44,169 nucleotides of DNA, taken from DASSYK01 sp036258315 (GTDB lineage: Bacteria; Actinomycetota; Thermoleophilia; Solirubrobacterales; 70-9). Each line of letters opens with the position of its first letter. The stretch's first letter is position 1. The notes below the pieces were generated by a model. It did not search any database. It was not told the DNA's origin and saw nothing but the letters and a program-made list of their open reading frames with translations. Shown in pieces: positions 33,255 through 40,600 of the stretch. Made by a program: the position numbers and the translations under genes. The stretch covers positions 1-44,169 of the forward strand of contig DATADX010000047.1 of NCBI GenBank assembly GCA_036258315.1, read 5' to 3'.

Positions 33255-33433
33255 CGAGCCGAATCTCCGGCAACTGAGCCATCCCCGGACGCGCTGCGGA
33301 GGAGATGGCGATTGATGGCGGAGAGCGGGGGACCCATCGGCGGCCCGGAGTGAGGGTCGCCAGGGGCGAATCGCACCACGCGTAGCGCCACTCCTTCGGC
33401 GCGAGCCCGCCAGCTAACCCCGCAGGCCCCGGA
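33255..33433 (+). ncRNA. ydaO/yuaA-type c-di-AMP riboswitch
   Basis: The 300-nt gap after lysR holds conserved ydaO-type blocks in the right order. AGAGCGGGGGACCCA lies at 33321-33335, GGAGTGAGGG at 33346-33355, and the 3' core GAGCCCGCCAGCTAACCCC with GCAGGC at 33403-33427. These match, from memory, the element found before actinobacterial rpf genes. A hairpin GGCTCG/CGAGCC sits just upstream (33244-33259), so the 5' border is approximate. Family members are OFF switches that bind c-di-AMP. GGAAGGAG at 33431-33438 lies right after the core, so folding could also affect translation. The first ~90 nt of the gap (33146-33235) shows nothing clear; TAACGT at 33236-33241 may be the -10 box. Confidence 0.85.
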
Positions 33434-33445
33434 AGGAGCAGGCAG

Positions 33446-34435
33446 GTGCGAACCCAACTGAAGATCGGCATCGTCGCGGCGATCGCGCTGACGGGCGCGG
33501 CGATCTCCGGGATCGCGCTCGCGGGTGCCGCCGATCCCGACCTCGAGACAAGGATCGACTCCGCACGCCAGGAGGCGACGCTCGTCACGGAACGGATCTC
33601 CTCGCAGTCCGCCAGGATCGCCGAGCTCGAGCGGAGCGCCGCGGCGGCGCGGGCCCGCGAGCAGGACCTGGAGGCGGAGCTTGCGGAGAGCCGGGCCCGC
33701 TCGGCGGAGCTCGGCGACGAGCTCGCCGCCGCCGAGACGGAGCTGGAGGCGGTGCGGGCGCGCTACAAGCGCGCCGTCGACGTCCTCGCCGAGCACCTGG
33801 TCGCGATCTACAAGAGCTCCGAGCCCGACTACCTGACGATCCTGCTGGAGGCCGACGGCTACGACGACCTCGCGACCCGGACCGATTACCTCGACGCGCT
33901 CACCGCGGAGGACGACCGCGTCGCCGCCCGGGTCGCCGACCTGCACGAGCAGGTGGCCGGGCGCCACAGCGAGATCACGGAGCTGAAGGCCGAGATCGAC
34001 CGCCAGACCGAGCAGCTCGAGGGCGCCCGCGCGGAGATCGCCGAGCTGCGTGCCGAGGACGAGCGCCGCGCGGTGCAGCTGTCGGCGGCCCGCGCCGAGG
34101 CCCGGGCAGCGCTCGGCGAGCTCCAGGATCGGATCTCGGGCTGGGAGCTCGAGGTCCGCCGCGAGGCGGCGGAGCAGCTCGCATCAGGCGGCGGCGAGGC
34201 GTTCCTCGGCGGCCCCTACGCGATACCGACCTACATCGTGATCTGCGAGTCCGGAGGCAACTATGGCGCCCTCAACCCCTCGAGCGGCGCCGGCGGCGCC
34301 TACCAGATCCTTCCCTCGACCTGGCATGCCTACGGGGGCAGCGGCCTTCCCCACCAGGCCTCGAAGGCAGAGCAGGACCGAATCGCGGCGATCATCTGGC
34401 GTCAGGACGGCCCCGGCGCCTGGTCCTGCGCCTAG
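33446..34435 (+). CDS. Secreted coiled-coil protein with transglycosylase-like (Rpf/SLT-type) domain
   Basis: The 329-aa product has a signal peptide (1 to about 28, IGIVAAIALTGAAISGIALAGA), a long coiled coil (about 30-245, many ELxAE repeats, like the N-part of CwlO/PcsB hydrolases) and a C-terminal lysozyme-like domain. The latter has YIVICESGGNY with likely catalytic Glu268, GAGGAYQILPSTWHAYGG and ends GPGAWSCA. It should cut peptidoglycan glycan strands outside the cell, as in growth or resuscitation. The riboswitch directly upstream suggests repression at high c-di-AMP, as for rpf genes elsewhere. GTG 33446 has GGAAGGAG 7 nt upstream. Confidence 0.9.
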   Translation: MRTQLKIGIVAAIALTGAAISGIALAGAADPDLETRIDSARQEATLVTERISSQSARIAELERSAAAARAREQDLEAELAESRARSAELGDELAAAETELEAVRARYKRAVDVLAEHLVAIYKSSEPDYLTILLEADGYDDLATRTDYLDALTAEDDRVAARVADLHEQVAGRHSEITELKAEIDRQTEQLEGARAEIAELRAEDERRAVQLSAARAEARAALGELQDRISGWELEVRREAAEQLASGGGEAFLGGPYAIPTYIVICESGGNYGALNPSSGAGGAYQILPSTWHAYGGSGLPHQASKAEQDRIAAIIWRQDGPGAWSCA

Positions 34436-34511
34436 CCGCCTCCCGATTCAGACCCCGCACGTGTGGGTATCAGCCGCTCAGGTCCACCCCACGAAAAGAA
34501 AGGCCGATCAG
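34436..34511 (+). promoter_or_regulatory. Control region of the ferritin-like gene
   Basis: The 76-nt gap contains an imperfect 17-bp palindrome at 34452-34468 centred on CACGTG (ACCC on the left, GGGT on the right), a possible operator or a weak terminator stem without a T-run. AAGAAAGG at 34496-34503 is the ribosome site for ATG 34512. Confidence 0.4.
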
Positions 34512-35024
34512 ATGGCGACCGCCGCTGCCACCGACACCGGAATCCTCTCCGACGATCAGACAGCCAAGCGCGAAGAGATCGTCGAGCTGCTCAAGAAGGC
34601 CTACTGGATGGAGATCGAGACGGTGATGAGCTACATCGCCAACTCGGTCAACCCCGACGGAGTCCGTGCCCAGGAGATCAAGGAGTCGCTCGAGGAGGAC
34701 ATCACCGAGGAGCTCGGCCATGCGAAGCAGTTCGCCGAGCGGATCAAGGAGCTCTATGGGGTCGTCCCCGGTTCGCAGCAGTTCGCGGCGGAACAGGACT
34801 ACCTACAGCCGCCCGAGCAGCAGACCGACGTCGTCCACGTCGTCCGCGGCGTGATCGAGGCCGAGACCGGGGCGATCGAGCACTACACCCGAATCGTCGA
34901 GGTCACCGACGGCGTCGATCCGGTCACCAACGACATGGTGATCGACATCCTCCGCGACGAGCAGGGCCACCGCCGCCTGTTCGAGGGGTTCCTGCGCGAG
35001 TACGAGGCCGAAGGGTTGGCGTAG
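34512..35024 (+). CDS. Ferritin-like di-iron protein (bacterioferritin/Dps-like)
   Basis: The 170-aa four-helix protein shows two sets of di-iron ligands: Glu36 with E67-LGH70, and Glu118 with E150-QGH153. Such proteins oxidise and store iron or protect DNA from peroxide. The length and the ExxH motifs suit the ferritin-like superfamily; there is no obvious haem ligand, so bacterioferritin proper is uncertain. ATG 34512 follows a ribosome site; the same frame is open upstream through the preceding gene's antisense-like frame and was not extended. Confidence 0.85.
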   Translation: MATAAATDTGILSDDQTAKREEIVELLKKAYWMEIETVMSYIANSVNPDGVRAQEIKESLEEDITEELGHAKQFAERIKELYGVVPGSQQFAAEQDYLQPPEQQTDVVHVVRGVIEAETGAIEHYTRIVEVTDGVDPVTNDMVIDILRDEQGHRRLFEGFLREYEAEGLA

Positions 35025-35081
35025 TACGGGCGGAGCCTCAGCAGCCCCCTCGCGCCGGCGTCGCGACCGCGTATCCCAGCA

Positions 35082-35119
35082 GGGCGAAGCCCGAGGAGAT
35101 GCGCGTTGATGGCGAAGCC
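35082..35119. repeat. GGGCGAAGCCC / GGCGAAGCC hairpin repeat, copy 1
   Basis: In the convergent gap between the ferritin-like gene and sixA, GGGCGAAGCCC (35082-35092) is followed 18 nt later by GATGGCGAAGCCGT (35108-35121, core 35111-35119). Each GGC-GAA-GCC can fold into a tight hairpin. The same two units occur together again at 39197-39300, so they form a small dispersed repeat family. They may act as bidirectional terminators or as REP-like elements. Confidence 0.6.
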
Positions 35120-35121
35120 GT

Positions 35122-35565
35122 TTACCCTGCGATCGCGCGCAAGTCCTTCGGTCGGAGCAGGGCGTGGAGGAGGTGGTCGTCGATCGCCCCGATTCCGCCC
35201 TTCTTCAGCTTCACGCGCGAGCCGGTGACGAGGGCGATCGCCCTGGAGAAGTCGGGCTCGTGACCGACCAGGATCACCTCGCCGCGCCCGGCGCCGAGCT
35301 CGAGGGGATCGAAGTCACCCCCGGCGAGGCGGTCGTCGAGCTCGACCTCGACGCCGAGCTCCCCACAGGCGAGCTCGGCAGTCTCGCGGGCGCGCACCTT
35401 CGGGCTCGAGATGCAGGCGTCGACTTTCACGCCGAGCTTCGCGAGGGCGCGGCCGGCATCTCGCGACTGGCGCCGGCCCTTGTCGGTGAGCGCCCGCTCG
35501 GCGTCGTCCTTGCCGTGCCCGTCCTCGGCGTCGCCGTGTCGCAGTAGCCAGATCATCTCTCGCAT
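35122..35565 (-). CDS. sixA: SixA-type phosphohistidine phosphatase
   Basis: The 147-aa protein is a short histidine phosphatase. MREMIWLLRHGDAE holds the catalytic RHG (His10), SSPKVRARETAEL the phosphate pocket and ILVGHEPDFSRAI the second conserved His. Enzymes of this type remove phosphate from phosphohistidine in signalling or PTS proteins, or from small molecules. ATG 35565 (GACTTT seven bases upstream) is preferred; ATG 35556 also fits the domain. The same frame is open for another 3.4 kb antisense to dnaE, which is not real coding sequence. The stop lies beside the repeat above. Confidence 0.9.
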   Translation of the reverse strand: MREMIWLLRHGDAEDGHGKDDAERALTDKGRRQSRDAGRALAKLGVKVDACISSPKVRARETAELACGELGVEVELDDRLAGGDFDPLELGAGRGEVILVGHEPDFSRAIALVTGSRVKLKKGGIGAIDDHLLHALLRPKDLRAIAG

Positions 35566-35637
35566 ACTGCCGAAAGTCGGGCCGATTGCGCGCGGAAGAG
35601 GTGCGTTGGCATCTGCCTCGATTGACAGGATTGACCG

Positions 35638-38600
35638 GTGAGCGCCGGAGGGGCCGTACATCTGCACGTACACAGCGAGTACTCGCTCCTGGACGGCGCC
35701 TGCAAGATCGAGAAGATGGCCGCGCGGGCCGCGGAGCTGGGGATGCCCGCGCTCGGGCTCACAGACCACGGCGTCATGAACGGCGCCGTCGAGCACTACA
35801 AGGCCTGCCGCGACGCAGGGATCAAGCCGATCATCGGCGTCGAGGCGTACCTGGTCGACGACCGGCGCACGACCCCGCAGCAGCCGCGATACGAGCGCAA
35901 CCATCTCACCCTGCTCGCCTCGAGCGAGGCGGGCTTCCGCAACCTCGTTCGGCTCAGCTCGGCGGGCTTCACCGAGGGGTTCGCGCGGGGCAAGGCGAAC
36001 GTCGACATCGAGCTCCTCGAGCGGCACTCCGACGGCGTGATCGCCCTGACGGGCTGCCTCCAGTCGCGTTTCTGCCGCCGCCTCGTCGAGGACCGGCCCG
36101 CCGATGCGCGCGCACACCTCGACGACCTGATCCAGGCGTTCGGGGCGGAGCAGGTCTACCTGGAGGTGCAGCGCAACGGGATCGCCGAGCAGGACAAGGC
36201 GAACGAGGGGATCGCACGCTGCGCCAAGGAGGTGGGCCGGCCGCTCGTCGCGACCGCCGACGTCCACTACCTGCGCCGCGAGGACTACGACAACCACGCG
36301 GCGCTGCTCTGCGTGCAGACGAAGTCGACGGTCGAGCAGCCGAAGCTGCGCTTCGACACGAACGAGTTCTATTTGAAGAGCTCGGAGGAGATGGAGCAGG
36401 CCTTCTCGGAGATGCCGGAAGCGCTCGCGAGCACGCGCGAGATCGCCGACCGCGCCGAGGTCGAGATCGAGCTCGGCAAGCTGCTGCTGCCTCGGTTCCC
36501 GACCGAGAACGGGGAGGAGCCCCGTGAGATGCTGCGGCGGCTCGCCTCCGAGGGACTGAAGGAGCGCTACGGCGATCCCGTCCCGGCCGCGGCGCGCGAG
36601 CGGCTCGAGTTCGAGCTCGGCGTGATCGGCGAGATGGGGTTCGATTCCTATTTCCTGATCGTCTGGGACTTCGTCAGCTACGCGAAGCAGAGTGGGATCG
36701 CGGTCGGGCCGGGCCGCGGCTCGGCCGCCGGCTCGATCGTCGCCTACGCGCTCGAGATCACGGACCTCGACCCGCTCGCGAACGGCCTCCTGTTCGAGCG
36801 GTTCCTGAACCCTGGCCGCAAGTCGATGCCGGACATCGACATCGACTTCTCGGTGCGCGGCCGCGAACGCGTGATCCGCTACGTCCAGGAGAAGTACGGG
36901 CGCGACTGCGTCGCCCAGATCATCACCTTCGGGACGATGGCCCCGCGCGCCGCGACCCGCGATGCCGCTCGGGTGCTGGGGTTCGACTACGGGACCGGCG
37001 ACCGGCTCGCCAAGCAGATTCCCGAGCCGATCATGGGCCGGACGCCGAGTTTCGAGGAGTGCCTGAGGCCTGGGGAGGAGCTCAGGCGCACCTACGACTC
37101 CGACCCCGACGCCAAGCGGATCCTCGACGTCGCCAAGGGCCTCGAGGGGATCGTCCGCAACAACTCGATCCACGCCGCCGCCGTCGTCATCTCCGACCGC
37201 CCGCTGCAGGAGATCGTGCCGCTGCAGCTCGCTGAGGACCGCGGCGGCGCGACCGACGGCAACGGCAGCGCAAACGGCAACGGCGGCAGGCCCGAGCGCG
37301 CGTACAAGACGGTCACCCAGTACTCGATGGGCCCGATCGAGGAGATCGGCCTGCTGAAGATGGACTTCCTCGGCCTCCGGAACCTCGACGTGATCGAGGA
37401 CGCGGTGACGATCATCGAGCGCTCGACCGGGGAGCGGATCGACATGAAGGTGCTGCCGCTCGACGACCGCAAGACCTACGAGATGCTCGCGCGCGGGGAG
37501 TCCGTCGGCGTCTTCCAGTTCGAGTCCGAGGGCATGCAGAACGCGCTGCGCTCCGTGAAGCCGACGGAGTTCCAGGACCTCGTCGCGCTCGGCGCCCTCT
37601 ACCGGCCTGGGGCGATGCGCTACATCCCCGACTACGCGCGCGGCAAGCGCGACCCATCGAGCGTCCGCTACCCCGACGAGCGGATGCGCCCGATCACCGA
37701 GTCCACCTACGGCTGCGTGATCTACCAGGAGCAGCTGATGGAGATCGCCAAGCAGATGGCCGACTTCAGCCCCGCCGAGGCCGACGACCTGCGCAAGGCG
37801 ATCGGCAAGAAGAAGCGCGAGCTGATGGCGACGATGAAGGAGAAGTTCCTCGAGGGCCTGGGCGCATCCGGGACGGACAACCGGGTCGCCAAGGACCTCT
37901 GGTCGCTGATGGAGGCGGCCGCGGACTACTCCTTCAACCGCTCCCATGCCGCCTGCTATGCGCTGATCTCCTACCGGACCGCGTGGCTGCGCGCCAACCA
38001 CCCCGCCGAGTACATGGCGGCGCTGATCTCCTCGGTGATGTCGACCAAGGACAAGGTCCCGTTCTTCGTCAACCGCTGCGACGAGATGGGGATCGAGGTG
38101 CTGCCGCCCGACGTCAACACCTCCGATCACGGCTTCGTGGTCTCGGGGAAGAGCATCCGGTTCGGCCTCGACGCGGTCAAGAACGTCGGCCACCAGGCGG
38201 TTCGGGCGATCATCGACGCGCGCGAGTCGGACGGCGAGTTCGACTCGATCTACGATTTCTGCGAGCGCGTCGACAACCGCGCCGTCAACAAGCGGGCCGT
38301 CGAGTGCCTGATCAAGTGCGGCGCCCTCGACAGCACCGAGGCAACCCGCAAGGGAATGCTCGACGCGCTGCCGATGGCGGCAGGCGCCGGCCAGAAGGCC
38401 CAGGAGGACTCGCGGATGGGCCAGGGCTCGATCTTCGACCTCGGCGGGGGCAGCGAAGGGCCGACCGGGGGTCGCTCGCAGCACCCGCCGATCGGGCTCC
38501 ACGAGTTCGACCAGCGGGAGCTGCTCCGGCTCGAGAAGGAGACGCTCGGCACCTACCTCTCGTCGCACCCGCTGGCCGAGGTCCGCGACGCGCTCCGCGC

Positions 38601-39165
38601 CCGGGTCGACTGTTCCATCTCGCAGCTCGGCGACAAGCAGGACGGCTCGTTCGTGACCGTGGGCGGGATCGTCACCGAGCTGAAGCGGATCAAGACGAAG
38701 CGGGGAGACCCGATGGCATTCGCGACTCTCGATGACGTCGAGGGCCAGGTCGAGATGCTCGTGCTCGGCAAGGCTTACGAGTCCTCGGTCGAGTTCTTCG
38801 CCGTCGACAGCATCGTCGTCGTTCGCGGCCGCCTCGACCACAAGGAGCGCGGCCAGACGAAGCTCGTCGCCCAGGAGCTGGAGCTGTTCGAGCCCAGCGA
38901 GGACGAGCTGGCGCGTGCGCGCAAGGCGCGAGGCTCCGAGTCGCTCGTGATCCCGATCGACGCGGCGGCGTTCGGCGCCACCCTGATCGACGAGCTCAAG
39001 GCGGTGCTCGAGCACTTCCCCGGCGACGCGGAGGTGATGCTGAAGATGAGCACGCGCGACGGCCCCCGCACCCTCCGGTTCGGCGACAGCTACCGGGTGC
39101 GCCGCTCCGCCGCGCTCGACGCCGAGATCGACGCTCTGCTCGGCACGGGCGCCCAGGCTGCCTAG
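35638..39165 (+). CDS. dnaE: DNA polymerase III alpha subunit
   Basis: The 1175-aa replicative polymerase begins with a PHP domain (VHLHVHSEYSLLDG, LTDHG, GVEAYLV, DVHYL). Its metal ligands look intact, so intrinsic 3'-5' proofreading is plausible. The polymerase core has GPGRGSAAGSIVAYAL and catalytic DIDIDF (Asp399, Asp401, Asp403), then QFESEGMQ and SFNRSHAACYALISY. A C-terminal OB domain (FVTVGGIVTELKRIKTKRG) binds ssDNA. A Gly/Asn-rich insert lies near 538-550. GTG 35638 has CAGGAT six bases upstream and no Shine-Dalgarno site. Confidence 0.97.
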   Translation: MSAGGAVHLHVHSEYSLLDGACKIEKMAARAAELGMPALGLTDHGVMNGAVEHYKACRDAGIKPIIGVEAYLVDDRRTTPQQPRYERNHLTLLASSEAGFRNLVRLSSAGFTEGFARGKANVDIELLERHSDGVIALTGCLQSRFCRRLVEDRPADARAHLDDLIQAFGAEQVYLEVQRNGIAEQDKANEGIARCAKEVGRPLVATADVHYLRREDYDNHAALLCVQTKSTVEQPKLRFDTNEFYLKSSEEMEQAFSEMPEALASTREIADRAEVEIELGKLLLPRFPTENGEEPREMLRRLASEGLKERYGDPVPAAARERLEFELGVIGEMGFDSYFLIVWDFVSYAKQSGIAVGPGRGSAAGSIVAYALEITDLDPLANGLLFERFLNPGRKSMPDIDIDFSVRGRERVIRYVQEKYGRDCVAQIITFGTMAPRAATRDAARVLGFDYGTGDRLAKQIPEPIMGRTPSFEECLRPGEELRRTYDSDPDAKRILDVAKGLEGIVRNNSIHAAAVVISDRPLQEIVPLQLAEDRGGATDGNGSANGNGGRPERAYKTVTQYSMGPIEEIGLLKMDFLGLRNLDVIEDAVTIIERSTGERIDMKVLPLDDRKTYEMLARGESVGVFQFESEGMQNALRSVKPTEFQDLVALGALYRPGAMRYIPDYARGKRDPSSVRYPDERMRPITESTYGCVIYQEQLMEIAKQMADFSPAEADDLRKAIGKKKRELMATMKEKFLEGLGASGTDNRVAKDLWSLMEAAADYSFNRSHAACYALISYRTAWLRANHPAEYMAALISSVMSTKDKVPFFVNRCDEMGIEVLPPDVNTSDHGFVVSGKSIRFGLDAVKNVGHQAVRAIIDARESDGEFDSIYDFCERVDNRAVNKRAVECLIKCGALDSTEATRKGMLDALPMAAGAGQKAQEDSRMGQGSIFDLGGGSEGPTGGRSQHPPIGLHEFDQRELLRLEKETLGTYLSSHPLAEVRDALRARVDCSISQLGDKQDGSFVTVGGIVTELKRIKTKRGDPMAFATLDDVEGQVEMLVLGKAYESSVEFFAVDSIVVVRGRLDHKERGQTKLVAQELELFEPSEDELARARKARGSESLVIPIDAAAFGATLIDELKAVLEHFPGDAEVMLKMSTRDGPRTLRFGDSYRVRRSAALDAEIDALLGTGAQAA

Positions 39166-39196
39166 CGCCCACCAGGCCGCTCCACTCAGAAGCGAA

Positions 39197-39309
39197 GGGC
39201 GAAGCCCCGAAGCGACTTAGAAAGGGCGAAGCCCGGAGCGACTTGATGTGGGGCCGCTGTGGGCGCGGTCGATGGCGAAGCCGTCATCCCGGGCGAAGCC
39301 GCGCCCACA
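39197..39309. repeat. GGCGAAGCC hairpin repeats, copies 2-5, inside a long inverted repeat
   Basis: The 176-nt gap after dnaE is mostly repeat. Units GGGCGAAGCCC lie at 39197-39207 and 39224-39234, each followed by a GAGCGACTT-like tail (GAAGCGACTT, GGAGCGACTT), so they form a direct repeat. GATGGCGAAGCCGT (39271-39284) and GGGCGAAGCC (39291-39300) follow. The last two lie inside an 11-bp perfect inverted repeat TGTGGGCGCGG 39258-39268 / CCGCGCCCACA 39299-39309. It may end dnaE transcription. Confidence 0.65.
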
Positions 39310-39341
39310 CACGCGTCCGATCCCTCCGTAGACTTCCGGGC

Positions 39342-39746
39342 GTGCCCATCTGGCGTGAACAGGAACGGGCTCATTCGGCCGGCGAGTGCCGCCAGTGCCG
39401 GGGTTTCTGCGACAAGCTGATCGAGCCAGCCGGGTGCATGGAGATGGGTTGCCCGTACCTCTACACCTACGAGGACGTGGTCACCGGGCAGCGCTTCATC
39501 GGTTGCGTCAACAAGGTGTTCAAGGGCGAGATCGACCTCGACATGTTCCTGCTCGCCGAGCGGGCCGGCGGCTTCGGGGGGATCAAGATGAGCGGCGAGC
39601 CGCTCCCGCAATGCCAGTTCTCGGTCGAGAAGGCCTACGAGGGAGACGGGCCGGCGTTCGAATGCGTGAACCGGCGCTTCTTCGACTGCACCGACGCGGG
39701 CACCGAGAGCATCCGCGCCTTCGATCTTCGCAACGCGATCTCCTAG
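39342..39746 (+). CDS. Nine-cysteine protein of unknown function
   Basis: I do not recognise a named family. The 134-aa soluble protein has Cys at 16, 19, 23, 32, 37, 55, 91, 108 and 116. Two halves look related: C37 ... RFIGCVNKVF and C91 ... AFECVNRRFFDC, each with a cysteine 17-18 residues before a CVN(K/R)xF motif. This suggests an internal duplication and a metal or Fe-S site. No signal peptide or membrane helix is seen. GTG 39342 has TAGACT (39329-39334) seven bases upstream, so a leaderless mRNA is likely. Its stop overlaps the convergent nfo stop as CTAG. Confidence 0.75.
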   Translation: MPIWREQERAHSAGECRQCRGFCDKLIEPAGCMEMGCPYLYTYEDVVTGQRFIGCVNKVFKGEIDLDMFLLAERAGGFGGIKMSGEPLPQCQFSVEKAYEGDGPAFECVNRRFFDCTDAGTESIRAFDLRNAIS

Positions 39747-40600
39747 CGCGCCTTCAGGCCCTCGCGGCGCAGCCGCCTGGCCAGCAGCACCTCGGCGCGA
39801 TCCGGCCCTTTGCCCGCGAGCCCCGGGGTCTCCGAGACCGCGGGCAGGTCCTGGAAGCGAGGCTCCGAGAGGAAGGCGCGAAAGCCCTTGCGCCCGATCT
39901 CGCCCTTGCCGATCGCGGCGTGGCGGTCGCGGTTGGAGCCGCGCGGGTCACGGGAGTCGTTCAGATGCAGGGCCTTGAGCTGCTTCAAGCCGACCTTGAC
40001 GTCGATCTCGTCGGCGATCTCCGCGACCCCATCGGGGGTGCGGACGTCGTAGCCCGTCGCGTGCAGGTGGCAGCTGTCGATGCAGAGGCCGAGCCGCTTC
40101 GGGCCGCCCGTCTTCTCGATCAACTCAGCGGTCTCGTCGAAGTCGCGGCCGAGCAGCTGCGGGGAGCCGGCCGTGTTCTCGTAGATGATCCGGGCCGAGT
40201 TCGTCTCGGCGAGCGCTTCCTTGAGCAGCGCGATCGCGCGCCTCTTCGCGTTGGCGCGCGTGTCGTCCTTGAGGGCGCCGGGGTGTACGACGACGCCGAT
40301 CGCGCCGATCCCCTCCGCGACCCGGAGGGCATGGACGAGCGAGGTGAGCGACTTCCTGCGCACCTCGCGGTCCTTCGTCGCCGGGTTGATCAGGTAGATC
40401 ATGTGGATCATCACCGCCTCGACCCGCGAGGGCTCGACGGCCTCGCGGAAGGCCTCGAAGTCCTCCTCGGTGTAATTCGTCGGTCGCCACATCCGCGGGC
40501 TCTGATTGAAGATCTGGATCGCGTCCGAGCGCGTTTCGTCGGCGCGCTCGAGCACCCTGAGCAGGCCACCCCCTGTGGAAACATGGGCGCCGATCAGCAT
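39743..40600 (-). CDS. nfo: Deoxyribonuclease IV (AP endonuclease)
   Basis: The 285-aa TIM-barrel enzyme cuts DNA at abasic sites in base-excision repair using three zinc ions. Family motifs are MLIGAHVSTGGG, FNQSPRMW, VVHPGALK, IIYENTAGS (Glu ligand), CIDSCHLHATGYD and LHLNDSRDPRGSNRDRH. The start ATG 40600 overlaps the gltX start on the other strand (CATG 40598-40601). No Shine-Dalgarno site is seen. The frame is open upstream antisense to gltX without conservation. Confidence 0.94.
   Translation of the reverse strand: MLIGAHVSTGGGLLRVLERADETRSDAIQIFNQSPRMWRPTNYTEEDFEAFREAVEPSRVEAVMIHMIYLINPATKDREVRRKSLTSLVHALRVAEGIGAIGVVVHPGALKDDTRANAKRRAIALLKEALAETNSARIIYENTAGSPQLLGRDFDETAELIEKTGGPKRLGLCIDSCHLHATGYDVRTPDGVAEIADEIDVKVGLKQLKALHLNDSRDPRGSNRDRHAAIGKGEIGRKGFRAFLSEPRFQDLPAVSETPGLAGKGPDRAEVLLARRLRREGLKAR

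Noticed and set aside
35566..39015. Huge open frame on the minus strand antisense to dnaE, in frame with sixA
   Set aside because: High-GC DNA leaves antisense frames open; only the last 148 codons match a family (SixA). The rest mirrors dnaE codons and is rich in Leu/Arg/Asp/Val with no domain.
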